64,000 nt of DNA from NCBI GenBank assembly GCA_963971425.1, contig OZ020516.1, positions 15,860,593 through 15,924,592 on the forward strand. Direction: 5' to 3'. This document shows, one piece after another, positions 1 to 11,600 of this stretch. The translations under genes and the position numbers were made by a program. The number at the start of each line of letters is the position of its first letter. The stretch's first letter is position 1. The notes below the pieces were generated by a model, which saw nothing but the letters and a program-made list of their open reading frames with translations, had not been told where the DNA came from and did no database searches. This DNA comes from Bryoerythrophyllum caledonicum. Taxonomy: Eukaryota; Streptophyta; Bryopsida; Pottiales; Pottiaceae.

Positions 1-222
1 GGCTAGCTTTAGTTAGTACACGATATAGCATCTAATTAACATTGACTCCCTCAAAATATGCCACTTGGAGAGATTATTCATGCAAAAATCATGAAGAGGT
101 GTAAACAACTTGATATGCACACATGTTGTGCACACCACAATCTTTTCAATACAAGTGCACTTGTGAGGCATTTTGTTGTGGATTTTTTAAGTAAAATTTG
201 TAGATGCCTTAGGTGATTTGCT

Positions 223-640
223 ATGGTTTCTAAATGGTCTAAGAATCAGCGTAGGACAATTTTTTAGATGTGTGAGCAAGGCAACTCATTTGGCAAGATT
301 TCAGCAATTTTGGGTCTTCTTTGAAGCACTTGCTCTGATATAGTGCAAAGGTTTTGTGAGAGAGGAAGTTTGAAGACAAATCTTCACCCGGTAGATTTAG
401 AGTTCTTGATCAACATGATGACCATGACATTGTAAGGTTAAATGATAAAAATACTAATACAACAATAGCTACGTGAAAAGTGTTACAATCTGAGGGCATG
501 CAATTGGGTGGTGATACAGTAAAAAGGACCCTTGCCCTTGCAACCCTTGCCTCTGAAGAGTCTTCAGAGGCAAGGGTTGAGAGGATGTGTGATGACTAAG
601 AAGCCACTTTTGACAAAAAAAACATCGAGCACGTCAATTA
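223..640 (+). pseudogene. Degraded Tc1/mariner-like transposase, N-terminal HTH part
   Basis: Broken reading frames recall the paired helix-turn-helix end of a Tc1-like transposase. An ATG at 223 gives MVSKWSKNQRRTIF before a stop. It is followed by pieces such as CEQGNSFGKISAILG, then DIVQRFCERGSLK (compare the family pattern RIIQRFRERGS), then LGGDTVKRTLA and KKPLLTKK. At least two stops and frame changes separate them, and no DDE catalytic half is visible. A 17-bp perfect inverted repeat (AACCCTTGCCTCTGAAG and its complement) lies at about 540-578. It is older and more decayed than the Tc1-like copy near 57.7 kb. The function is lost. Confidence 0.55.
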
Positions 641-814
641 CAGTGGGCAAAGATGTGCTAGCATGTACATTAGGAGTTCCACGCTCATGTCATTTTTTTA
701 AGGCCCAAATTCAATCGTTCTCCTAGATGTTTTGGTAGTGGCTCTCCGCTTTCTATTTTTCTTTTGTGTAATATTATGGACATGGCATGGTGTATAGCAA
801 TTGTGTTTATTTCT

Positions 815-1084
815 CTAAATGTATTTTTTTATAAGTTTCTTTGGTATTTTGAGTTTGGTTTTTAGGATTTTCATAGGAGGGATGTATGTAGATGCTTTGG
901 CACCTGCTGTAATTACTATTAGTGGTTCAACTATCCAACCTTTGTTGATAATATCGTTGATAAGAGGTTGGTATTTTTCTATCTTTCTCTCAATGGTATC
1001 TGGTGAGAATTTGTCATTACAATATGTGAATTCTATAAATTGTACCTTTAAATTGATGTTGGGAGATGTAGGGTGCTCAAACAC
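815..1084 (-). other. Endonuclease-like fragment of a probable retroelement
   Basis: An 89-codon open frame on the minus strand contains FIEFTYCNDKF, followed by a Lys/Glu-rich helix and LIVITAGAKASTYIP. The acidic FIEFTYC strand, spacer and hydrophobic strand ending in TAGA look like a PD-(D/E)XK restriction-like nuclease fold, as found at the C-terminus of some retroelement polyproteins. This is pattern recognition only, and no reverse transcriptase is seen beside it. It is best treated as a fossil fragment. The rest of 736-1190 shows nothing else. Confidence 0.3.
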
Positions 1085-1197
1085 ACACTACATTCACAAG
1101 AGTCTCCCATAGAATTCTATCATTATTAACATGAGTTCCTTGTTCTCTAGAAGCTTGTCAGCTTGAAAATCGTTTTAGAAATCCTACTTGTATTATG

Positions 1198-1312
1198 GCC
1201 ATATTTGTTAAATTGAGACATTTCACAAAGTTTAAGAATTCCATCCCTACTACTACCGAGTTCAAAGTCACTTATTTGAGATTCTAAAATGTCTCAATTT
1301 AATGAATATGGC
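1198..1312. repeat. Short foldback (hairpin) element
   Basis: The arms at about 1198-1223 (GCCATATTTGTTAAATTGAG and on) and 1287-1312 are near-perfect reverse complements separated by about 60 bp. It is non-coding and MITE-like. Confidence 0.6.
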
Positions 1313-1527
1313 GTTTATTTGCAAATTTGACTTGAAAATAATTGATAAGCTCGAATTGAATCCAAGTGACAAACAACAAACTAGTGTCACATTGACGTAG
1401 TATGTGGAAAGTTTCAAGTTCCAAGATACAGAGAAGACAGTTTTTTATCGCTTCGTGCACACACACTGAAATTTTCAACTTGGACCTACAAATGTCTAAC
1501 GTGAGGTAAAAGACAAAATTTAAACTA

Positions 1528-1746
1528 CAACTAAAGTTGACATATAGTGTTTAGCACAGTAAATGACTTGTAAATGCTATAAGTTTTTACTCTTGATGAA
1601 TATTTTTACCAAATATGTTTACAATGATTCTCCTCTTTTAGATAGTATGAATTGTTTTGCTCTTGATAAAAATCCACATCGAAAGTAAAAAATTATAGCA
1701 TTTACAAGTCATTTACTATGCTTAACACTAAATATCAACTTTAGTG
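1528..1746. repeat. Foldback MITE, CACTAAA-type ends, TA duplication
   Basis: This 219-bp palindromic element has arms of about 85 bp. The left arm begins CAACTAAAGTTGACAT and the right arm ends ATCAACTTTAGTG. A TA dinucleotide stands directly outside both ends (1526-1527 and 1747-1748), as expected of a Tc1/mariner-type target duplication. The arms share motifs such as TTTACAAGTCATTTACTATG with their complement. Relatives lie at 2689-2913 and 5448-5997, with a relic near 10130-10310. Confidence 0.65.
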
Positions 1747-1756
1747 TAGCTAATGA

Positions 1757-2680
1757 TGCACTTCTATAAATCAGATTTTCTTACTGCTAGGATATATGAC
1801 TTAGTAATAATTATAGTGCTCCATCGATCGCAGGATGAATATTTTCGGAGATAAGGACTTCCGTTGAAGCATGTTACATGCTATGTGAGTAAGATAATCT
1901 GATATTTGTAGACACTGCCCATGTATCTTGTGGTGTCTTATTTGGTTGAATTTGATTATTTTCAACTTGAAGAGAGAGTTCAGCTTGTGCCGAATCGGTT
2001 ATTGGACACATCATTCATAGGTTTAGCTAGACTGTAGGAGTAGTCAAGAAGTTGATCAGCACCAGAACTAATTTGATGTCCATCTTCAGCTAAAAAGGTG
2101 CATTTCGGAGATCGATCCAGGTATATTGTTGTACTCATTTCCACAGTTTACTTATTAAAAGCTTGATCTTATTGTTGGATTGATTCGATTTCAGCTTCTA
2201 AGGCATGAGATGCAATGTTTTGGAGGTGTTGTTACGCCCTTCAGTTTAGTTACTGGTATTAGAATCGCCTGAAGAAAACCACGCTCTTTAGAAACAACGT
2301 CAGGAAGGGAAGCCACGACGTTTCTAGTGTGGTTTAAACCAGATTTCTTGTATTCATGACAACGTTGCTAACGTAGTTTTTTTTTAACTAGTGAGTGGTT
2401 TTATATTTTGGAGATTGGAGGTATAAGCTGCATATTAGTTGCAGTTCGATCTAGGTAGCTAGGTATTCGTGTCCAGCACAATCACTTGTCTGTTCAGGAG
2501 GCGTCGATCCATTCAGGGGCTGAATTGAGAACTTAATTTGCTGTTGGATCGTTCTACCGACTATTCATTCCTTGCCCATCTTTCCGGCGTGTTCGTCGTC
2601 GGTCAAGAGTTTAGTCGGTGTCAGAGTAGTGCGTGAAAAAGGTAGAGATCGATTAAGTTTCTGAACAGGTTGAAAACTGT
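1757..2680. other. Intergenic, no recognisable feature
   Basis: No coding frame, repeat or RNA gene is recognised here. It is AT-rich with scattered stops in all frames. Confidence 0.5.
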
Positions 2681-2688
2681 TGTCACTA

Positions 2689-2913
2689 CACTGAATTTTA
2701 TGTTTAATGTTACTGGTACTTTATGATTTGAAAGCACTATAACTTTTTACTTTCGATGAAGATTTTTAATGAGAGTACAACTATCTATATCACTCAAAGA
2801 CAGAGAGGGTTATCATTGTCAACATGGGTGATAAAAATATTCATCGAGAGTAAAAACTTATAGCATTTATAAATTATATAGTGTGCCTACACTAAACATC
2901 AAATTTAGAGCAG
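2689..2913. repeat. Foldback MITE, second copy of the CACTRAA/TA family
   Basis: This 225-bp element begins CACTGAATTTTATGTTTA and ends CATCAAATTTAGAGCAG. TA sits outside each end (2687-2688 and 2914-2915). The inner arms pair around TTTTTACTTTCGATGAAG and its complement. It lies just upstream of the laccase relic. Confidence 0.6.
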
Positions 2914-4321
2914 TACAAAGTCTGGGGCTGTTTAGATACTACCACTGCTCTGAAGGTTTACGCAAATCTTCAATGTCTTGTAGTGGTTGTAATTGAACTC
3001 AGTAAAGATGGCGTCAGTGAAGCTGCTTCTCCCTCTCATCACAGTGATACTGGCCAGCTTGTTGGCATAGCAGACGGATAATGAATACAATGTGAGGGTT
3101 GGAGACATTGAAGCGTTACAAAAACTTGTGCATAATATAGTAGTGTCACATTTAGGGTGTTAAAAACAACCCCATGTATACTAGTGCAAGTAAATCTACA
3201 AGTCTCGAACATCCATATTCCTATGCAGTTGAGAATCTTTCCAAAATCCAGGGCTCAAATCAAAGTTTATAGAATTTTTGGATATGTTGCTTTTTGGCAA
3301 ATTATACTCGCACACGTGTACTTTTTGGCTGTATATGTAATTTAGGAACTAAAACTTAATGTACACTGGGAGGAAGAAAAGGCAACGTATGTATGCACTT
3401 CTAGCATAGAGTCAATTGGAAAGTGGCTTGGAGTCTGATATTAAGGCAATGATGGTGTTTCATTCTCCTAGTCTTGTAAGGTTACACAATACTAAAGGCA
3501 GTGTCAACCTCTACACCAACTTTGACGGTCCTTGAATAGTATAGTTAACCATGCAACTCACAGACAAACTCCCGGTTCTCGCCAGGTAATGTCAATCCTC
3601 TTCGAGAGTGTAGGAATTAGGCAGCACAAATGTAGAGTTTAGATTTTGGAGTTCAATAAATATGTGATAAATTGCACTATTCAAGGACCATCAAAGCTAT
3701 TGACAGCCTCATCAATATTGTGGAATCTTACCAAACAAGGAAAAAGAAGCACCATTAGTACCTAAATTCTAATCAGATTTGTAGCCACTTTGTGGATATC
3801 TAAGTACGGTATTATTCAATGCAAATCTGCGATGGAGTTGACATGTTCGATTTTTGGTTTGTTGTTGGGCATGGAATAAAGCAGTTTCAAACAAACTATT
3901 TGGACAGACCGGCGTACTCAAGACAGTGCCCCATGGAAAGGGGAGGCAAATACATACACGAGTTCACGGAGGAGAACCAAAGTGGGACGTTTTGGTACCA
4001 CGCACACATCCTCTGGTTGTGCGTCACAGTTCACCCTCGGAAAAAGATCTCTGCTAGTTACGTGTCGTTGAACAAGAAATACCCATCATCATTGGTAAGC
4101 AAAAAAAATTCACTCACATGTGTATTCAAGAACTTCCCCAGAAAGAGAAAAGAACTTGTTCTTTAATGTGGTATTGACATCCAATTTTTTTGGAAATATT
4201 GCTCTTGTACTGAAGTCTATGTAAGCTAGGATATTTGATGAGATGAATATTGAATTATATATTTTTAAACTGCAAGGGTTAATTTCTTGTGCAATTTACC
4301 ATGACTTCTAAGGTAGCTCTC

Positions 4322-4511
4322 AATAAAATCTCTGATTCTTGCTGTTCTTTTTTAGGATACCTGGAATAATGATGTTTTTTAACCTTTGAATGACGTTAGA
4401 GGTGCCCAGACATACAAATAAAATCTCTGATTCTTGCTGTTCTTTTTAAGGATACCTGGAATAATGATGTTTTTTAACCTTTGAATGACGTTAGAGGTGC
4501 CCAGACATACA
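4322..4511 (+). repeat. 95-bp tandem duplication inside the laccase relic
   Basis: Two adjacent copies (4322-4416 and 4417-4511) are nearly identical. Each carries the intron end and the exon start reading DTWNNDVF. The duplication repeats a splice acceptor and part of an exon, so it is itself disruptive and looks recent. Confidence 0.8.
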
Positions 4512-5447
4512 AAGTGCAGAAGAGGAAAACGTACCTACTTCACATCATAAATGCCACATCCTCGTGACAATGTGCAAAAATCCAAGTCAGACTCGCACAC
4601 CTCATGTCATTTTATTTTTTGTTGAATCTTTCTCAACTCTAGGCCTTCGTGATGTTCTGCAATAACCATTCACCAAGTTGATTAGGAATTGATCGTCCAT
4701 CACACAAATTGTTGTTAATAGTGAAGGAGCGTATTTAGTGTAGGTGATACTAAAATTTTCCTCCAAATCACAAGTACAAATTTTGGTCACAAATCATTCT
4801 CTGATGTCAAAGAAACAATTTTTTTTGGACATGTTATCATGAATGCCATTTAAAAACAACTTGTTTCGGCACAGAAGGAGTTGTTTGTATAAGTTATTCA
4901 AGACAAGAGTGGTTGTAAAAGACAAATTTTAGGACCTTAGAACTTAGTAGAAATTTGTGGTCTTCAATAAATTTGAGACTTTAAACAAAATGAAGCGTAT
5001 CTAGTAATAATTGCAGGTAAATATTTGGTGTCATGGTGGGACCTGTCCCTAATGTGGGTATTCCACCTCTCGTACATTGGCACTGTTTGAGTACAAGGGA
5101 GCTTCCTCGTCCGCGTCTCGCATCACTCCCGAGTTCCCAAACAATGTCACCCTCACAACCTTGAACCAGTACAACAAAAAGCTGAAGGCGCACGGGGAGT
5201 CAGTCATGGCACTTCCCAAAAAAGCCAGCAAAGACTTGATTTACACAATTGGCATAGGATGGGTGGACTGCAAACCCCCAGAGCCATGTGTGGATAAAAT
5301 CTCGGGCATGGTACAAATCAGCACTATTGAAGAACCTGTTGGCACATCCATTCTTGAAGCCTGCGTGGTGCAAATGGAGTTTACCAGGGTGGCTTTCCAG
5401 ACAAGCCGCCCTCAATGCAGCAAGTGAACCTCACCAAATTTACACTA

Positions 5448-5997
5448 CACTAAAATTTATGTTTAGTGTAGTGGTACAAATAGTGTACTTACCCTAGTAC
5501 ACTATTTGTAAAGAAGTTGACAATTGGTGTTTGCTACCAATGTCATTAATGTAGCCTTGACTCAAACCCCAATCAATCCCCCAATCATTCCAGCCCATGC
5601 TTCTCTTCATTTGCAACTTTCAAATGGTCATAACTCATTCAAAACTTGTCCAAATTGGGCAAATGAGGTGTTTTTTAGCATCTAAATTTTCTGTAGATGC
5701 CAAAAAACACCTCATATGTCCAATTTGGGTTTATAATGAATGAGTTGTGGCCAATTGAAAGCTGCTGATAAGATACTCTAACAACCCTCGACTACTAGAC
5801 CTTTTTTTATACTTCTACTATTGATACACTTAATGTGCACAAGTGAAAAAAATTATGTTGAAACCTTTACTAAAATTGACAAATAGTGTAGTAGTTGGCA
5901 TTTAGTGTAGGGTTTTGAAACTACACTAAATGCCTCGTTCACAATTGGTGTATGGGTTCGCATTTAGTGTATACTTCACTAAACATAAATTTTAGTG
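5448..5997. mobile_element. 550-bp foldback element inserted in the laccase relic
   Basis: The ends are CACTAAAATTTATGTTTAGTG and its reverse complement, flanked by TA on both sides (5446-5447 and 5998-5999). A second inverted pair lies within it, at about 5648-5735 (CCAAATTGGGCAAATGAGGTG against its complement around GCATCTA/TAGATGC). There is no coding capacity. The shared ends tie it to the elements at 1528 and 2689, although the interior is different. Confidence 0.7.
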
Positions 5998-6433
5998 TAC
6001 CGGAACGGAACGCGGGAACTTGGTTGAGGATGTTGAACCTTGGCAACCATGTGCGACTTGTGTTCCAAAACGTCTTCGGCGCGGGCATACTTGACCACCC
6101 AATGCACTTGCATGGCCAGGAGTTTTACGTCATGGCAGGTATGGCATCTACAACCCGGCCAAGCACCCAAGACCATTCAACCTTGTCCACCCACCGGCGT
6201 ACCCTAGGCTTTGGTGTTCCCAATGGCTGCTGGCTTGCCATCCAGTTTCATGCAAACAATCCTAGTATGTGGTTCATGCATTGTCATTTTGAGTGGCGTA
6301 TGTTATGGGGCATGCAATGGTGTTCATCACAAAGAATGGTCAGCGTAATGGGGAGGAGTTAGCAGCGCCACTTCACCCTCTTCCCAAGTGCACTGATTAA
6401 AAATCCCAAAACATGTGTGTTCAAGCACGCACT

Positions 6434-6450
6434 CTAAACCCTAAACCCTA
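6434..6450. promoter_or_regulatory. Telo-box-like repeat (TAAACCC)n
   Basis: Two and a half tandem AAACCCT units lie just 3' of the laccase relic. Short telo-boxes are common in plant regulatory regions; this one is too short to be a telomere trace. Confidence 0.35.
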
Positions 6451-6578
6451 GGCTTTGGGGTTCCCATCGAGTTGGGTGCGTAGAAGTTTGACATGCTTTT
6501 TCTCTCACTCTTTGTTTCCGGAAATTTGAGCCGTTTCTGTTACATGTCTCATTTCTTTGGCCGTTCCAATTGATAAGC

Positions 6579-8791
6579 TTAACCCCTAAAGGACCAAACG
6601 TCCCCCCGGGGTCATTTTGGATTTTGGGCATGTACCTACAATTCGAAAAAAATCCTTTATAATTGAATATTCTTTTCAAGATAGGATCTGATAAGAGCTT
6701 CGTGGAGATATTTTTATTTATTTTTTTGGATTTGTGGTTTGAAAGTTAGTACCGCTTGAAGCCAAAATGGGGACTCCCGGGAACCTCCGAAACTTTTGGC
6801 AAAAGTTTCTATTGACATTGAAATTTTTCACACATATAAAGAATATTTCCTTCTTTAGAAATTTTCCAAAAAAAATCTTGTCTTTAGTGTAAAAAGGCAT
6901 TTTATTCCAAGTCAAACATTTTCACACACTGTCGGGCAACGGGGGAAAAAATTTCATCTTTTCTACATAAAACCTAGAGATCTTCATATTTTTCACTTTT
7001 TATTTTTTCAACAACAATATGTGGTGAAAACCTTCTTATTGACCGTTTGGATTATCATTTGAATACATACGTAGTTCACAAAAATATAAAACGTGAAATG
7101 GCAATTTTTGAACCTCCACTCCTTGCACACTTGTTTTGAATATGCTACACCCCTTTTTTACCTCTAAAAATTGGTGTGTTGGGAAATAACATCATGATTA
7201 AGACAATGGTAAAAGATTTAGATCTTGTACAATGCAAAAATTTGATACAAAATGAAGTCAAAGTCAGCTGATCTACTCAACGCAGGGATGAAAATGAACC
7301 ATTGTTTTGACTTTAAACACTAAAATCTATCAATGCATGTGGTGGATTGCAACAAAAATTTGATGGCATGTTTATATGGAAGTCTATTTTAAGATCTTAC
7401 GGTTGAAAATCCAAAATTCACTTTAAAATGTGATTTTCATGTCTCTTTTTGACAGTGGCAGTTTTGGACTGGTTTTAGAGCGAAATAGGTAGTGGTCGTT
7501 GCCAACAAGAGCTGTAACTGGAGACAAGGCTGACTCAATCTTGTGCATCCATTTCAACCCGCATGTGCACTAATTTGACATGGCACTGATATTCAATGCA
7601 TGCAATGTCCATGACCTCTAACACACACAAGAAAAGTTTATACCATACAAATCACCATGGGAAGAAACTTGTTTCACGTGCATAGTTTAGTTTGTCTTTG
7701 TCCCACCTTCAATTCTTATCAATCAAAACACACACAAGAAAAGTTTATACCATACAAATCACCATGGGAAGAAACTTGTTTCACGTGCATAATTTAGTTT
7801 GTCTTTGTCCCACCTTCAATTCTTATCAATCAAAAAGTTAACCCCTAGGGTACCAAGATAGTTTTACACCAAAAACACTTCAAAATTAATGGGTTCTAGT
7901 GCAATGAATAAAGAAGGTAACAAAAAATTCGATTTTTAGTTCTGACCGTAGGATCTCAATAAAGGCTTATTAAGTTATACATGTACAAAAATTTCATAAA
8001 CTTTGACCGCACAGATTGAAAGATTATAGTGTTTGAAGTCAAGCAAATGGTTCATTTTCTTCCCTGCGTTTAGTGGATCAGCAGACTTTGACTTCAGTTG
8101 GTGTCAAAAAATTTCACTACACAAGGTCTAAATCTATTACCATCTTGTTAAGCATGATGTTAGCTCCTTACACACCAATTTTTAGAGGTAGAGACATGGT
8201 GTAGCATATTCAAAACAAGTGTGCAAGGAGTGGAGGCTCAAAATTTGTTAATTCACACTTTAGTTTATTTTGAACTTAATATGTTTTTGATTGATAATCC
8301 GAATGGTTAATATGAAGGTTTACATTACATATTGATGTGGAAAAAATAAAAAGTGAAAAATATGAAGATCTCTAGGTTTTATGTGGAAAAGAAGAAGTTT
8401 TTTTGGTACCTTGCCCGACAATGAGTGACAATGTGTGAAAATGTTTGACTTGGGTTGGTATGCTATTTTTCACTAAAGACAAGAACTTTTTTTTGACAAC
8501 ATGAAGGGAAATAATATTACTTGCGAGTACTGAAAATCTCACTTTCAATAGAGTGTCCTATCAAAAGTTTTTGGAGGTGCCCGAGGTGCCCGCCCTCCCC
8601 ATTTAAAATTAAAAACCCTATAACTTTTTCATCAAATATCCAATTTAGGAAAAAAAAAATTTCCCACTGAGCTCTTGGTAATGTCTTTCTATAGTAAAAA
8701 TTTCAAAGTGGAATGTTGGAAATTGACACCATAGGAACCTGACCGATTTTTCAAAAAGCCCTTTTCGGACACTTGGTCCTTTAGGGGTTAA
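6579..8791. mobile_element. Composite TTAA-flanked non-coding element
   Basis: The outer ends are TTAACCCCTAAAGGACC at 6579 and its exact complement at 8775-8791. An internal TTAACCCCTAGGG end at 7838 makes 7838-8791 a complete 954-bp unit. The left part (6579 to about 7480) is a second, inverted and eroded unit, giving a mirror-like composite. Landmarks shared with sister copies are AATATGCTACACCCC, AATCCGTGCGGTCAAAG-like sequence and CCTTGCCCGACAATG. There is no transposase. TTAA flanks plus ends beginning CCC are the hallmark of piggyBac-type insertion. Confidence 0.65.
7621..7834 (+). repeat. 107-bp tandem duplication
   Basis: Two head-to-tail copies (7621-7727 and 7728-7834) appear to differ at one base. 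They lie directly against the TTAA end at 7838, in the middle of the composite element, so the duplication is recent. Confidence 0.85.
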
Positions 8792-9357
8792 AGCACACAA
8801 ACAAATCAACTCATGTTACCATAAAAAGTTGAGTAAAAGTCAACACAAAATCCACACCAATAAATCAATTCATTACACTTGTGGCAACACTAACTATATT
8901 CCAACAAAACAACTCATTCCATCCCAAAAATGACACTAAATTTTATGAACCGACTTGCAAACTCTCAAAGTTAGTGAAGTGAAATCGTAATAGAGTTTTG
9001 AATGAAGACATTTAGTATCACCTTCACTAATTACGCTGACTTTGAGAGTCATAATCCTTCTAGGCAGAAGAATTATGGCAGAGATTACAACTATTCAGCG
9101 CTCAACTAAAAAACTGTAGGATTTCTCAAAAACTACACTGAATGTACAGATTATCGTCTCAGGTGTAATATACCCATTGATATTGCTTCTTATTTGTAAT
9201 CGGTTAGTTTTCGTAGGCGTTTCCCTGAAGGCTCTTGCTTTGGAGATTTGGCAACCTTATTTTTGGAAGCCTGCTTTGAAGTTGAATGATAGTCTGTAAG
9301 ATAGTCCATGATAGATCAAGCATGGTTTGGTGGATCCATTACAGCTATCCTTTTCAA

Positions 9358-9699
9358 GGTAAGCCTCCCTGAAGATTGGCAAGTTAAGGAATGTGCACTT
9401 ATGGAGAGGAGATTATTATAATATTACATTCTAGTGAAAGCCTATAGAATTACAGTTCTAACCCAGGTGATTTCATATTTTTTCGATGAAAACTGAATTA
9501 GTTATGAATTTTCAAACTGTGCAGCCATGTTTAGTGGGTGGCCAGCAGTCCATAACCAACGACCAAAAGTAAGGGTCTTGACTAATAGCAAGCCTCCTTT
9601 TGGAGCTGAGTTGGTGGTAATGGGATGGAAGAGGGTTGGATGTACTCCAATTTTATTGGCGTTGGCTATGGGTTTTTGTTGGTTATGGGGAGGCTTACC
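9358..9699. repeat. 342-bp MITE, GGTAAGCC ends
   Basis: Terminal inverted repeats are GGTAAGCCTCCC and GGGAGGCTTACC. The interior holds AATAGAATTACA-like and GGTAATGGGATGGAAG landmarks shared with copies at about 34196-34536 and 49503-50255. Small open frames across it are not genes. This copy preserves the empty target of the element nested in the 49.5-kb copy. Confidence 0.65.
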
Positions 9700-10129
9700 T
9701 TAAGTCTTACATGTTAAGGTTTATTAACATACATTTTTTGAGTTTCCCAACATATATTTGCTTATTGTTGTATGACGTGGTGGATTTGGGAGGATATCTC
9801 GTTACAGTGTTTGGGGAGGACTATGGATATGGAACAAAAACCATTCCGGTATCTGTTCCAAAATGCTGGTTTTCATATCACAAGGTATTTCAATCATGTT
9901 CAGGGATCGCTTTTGTTGTGTTGAAGGGGAACATTGTCACTATCTAGTCACTCGTTACGTAAGTGATGGAATCAAGCATGGTAGAGTTATTTTGTACTCG
10001 GAGCCAAAATCATGAGTTTAGATCTCTTTTCTCATTCTTAGTAGTTGTGATCAGCCTAAAATAGTCTTATTAAGTATTGAAATATTAAGACTTCTCCCTC
10101 CTTCTCAGGGCGGCTGAAACTACATCTAA

Positions 10130-10310
10130 CTTGACATAATATAGTATTTGAAGTCAACCTATATTTGTGGTTAAAATAGTGGATTTTATTGAGAGTACAG
10201 CTATCTATACTACAAGAAGAGGGTGAACATTGTCAACATATTGGTAAAAAAAATTCATAGAGAGTAAAAACTTACAACATTTATAAATCATATAATGTGC
10301 CTCCACTAAA
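10130..10310. repeat. Relic of the CACTRAA/TA foldback family
   Basis: Sequence including TTTATTGAGAGTACAGCTATC and AGAGTAAAAACTTACAAC matches the interior of the element at 2689-2913, but the ends are eroded. Nothing else is seen between 9700 and 10620. Confidence 0.45.
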
Positions 10311-10620
10311 TACTATTTAATCTATTCCATCAAGTGTTGGAAGTTGTGCAAATTTTCCCCCAAAGTTTAGATCATGGATTAAGTTCAACTTTACAAGGTT
10401 GGATGTTGAAATTAGACATTCTATTTTTCATCAAAAGGGTTAAGGGGTTGAATTCAAAGCCACTACATAAATATCATTATAACCGTTTCTTGTACATTTA
10501 TGCATTGAATACTGTTTGTGCTTGGATTGAAATAGTGGCAAAAATAATCCAAAGAAAAAAAATAAAGACTAGTAGGGCACTACCATCAAAAATATGCTAT
10601 GGACTCCATCAAATCACTTG

Positions 10621-11560
10621 ACCTTTTTGTTATCCCCAAGGCATTTTCCCTCAAGAAACACTCCAAACCGCCACTATGAACAAGTGGCAAGAAAATCTAA
10701 TTTGAAGTACAACTTTGTGCTTTTAACCGTAAGATCCCTAAAAAATACTGCTATATAAACTTACCATATTTTTTTGGCTACTATCTACCGCACGGATATG
10801 AAGATTGTAGCGTTTAAAGTCAAGAAAATGGTTCGTATTCTACCGTGCGTTGAGTGAATCAGCAGACTTTGACTTCACTTGGTAACTTTTTTTTAAACTA
10901 CACAAGGTCTAAGTCCTTAACCATTGTGTTAAGCATGATGTGAATTCCTCGAACACCAATTTTTAGAGGTAGGAAAAGGGTGTAGCATATTCAAAACAAG
11001 TGTGCAAGAAGTGGAGGTTCAAAAATTTCCAATTCACGTTTTATTATATTGTGAATTTAATATGTTTAAAAAAGATAATCCAAACGGTCAGTGAGAATTT
11101 TTACCACATTTTGTTGTCAAAAAATAAAAAGTGAATAATATAAAGATTCAGGTTTTATGTAGAAAAGAAGAAGTTTTTTTGGTACCTTGCCCGACAATGT
11201 GAAAATGCTTGACTTGAGTTTAAAATGTTTTTCAACACTAAAGACAAGTGATTTTTTTTGACATCTCCAAAGAAGGTAATATTCTCTATATGTATGGAAA
11301 ATCTCAATGTCAATAGAAACTTCTAGCAAAACATTTGGAGCTACCCAAAGTCCCCAATTCAGCTTTGAAGGCTAATAACTTTCATGTTATGTAACCAAAA
11401 AAAATTATAAATATTTCCACAAAGATCTTATCAAGGAAAATCTATAATAAAATTTTCAAAAAGAAAAGATTTTTTTTCAGATTCTAAGTACCTGCCCAAT
11501 TTTTTTTTTAAAACGCCCTCCCAAGATTACATGGGCTCGTAGGGTTATGCTAAAGACACC
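10621..11560. repeat. Eroded copy of the TTAA-element family
   Basis: It carries family landmarks (AATATTCAAAACAAGTGTGC-like, GGTACCTTGCCCGACAATG) in the same orientation as 7838-8791. Both ends are degraded and no clean TTAA pair remains. Confidence 0.5.
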
Positions 11561-11600
11561 TAACAATATAAACCAAACTTAAAAACAACTCAATTATACA

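Larger units (their letters stand above)
3008..6361 (+). pseudogene. Broken laccase (plant multicopper oxidase)
   Basis: Scattered exons of a plant laccase lie in order. A signal peptide starts at 3008 (MASVKLLLPLITVILASLLA) and is followed at once by a stop. The L1/L2 copper region is at 3819-4060, with PAYSRQCPMERGGKYIHEF and GTFWYHAHILWL intact, but the usual IHWHG has become VVGHG. A KTYLLHIINATS segment lies near 4530. A middle segment lies at 5077-5320 (NNVTLTTLNQYNKKLKAHG). The C-terminal L3/L4 part is at 6000-6361, with HPMHLHGQEFYV kept and HCHFEWR where laccases have HCHxxxH, so a copper ligand is replaced by Arg. Intron borders are unclear, stops and frame changes are present, exon DNA near 4.4 kb is tandemly duplicated, and a foldback element sits at 5448-5997. 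Laccases oxidise phenolics in the apoplast; this copy should be inactive. Confidence 0.85.

Noticed and set aside
6434-6450. Interstitial telomere
   Set aside because: Only about two and a half AAACCCT units are present; this is a telo-box-sized motif.
9636-9947. 103-codon ORF starting near 9636
   Set aside because: Its first part is the right end of the GGTAAGCC MITE and the rest has no recognisable protein features.
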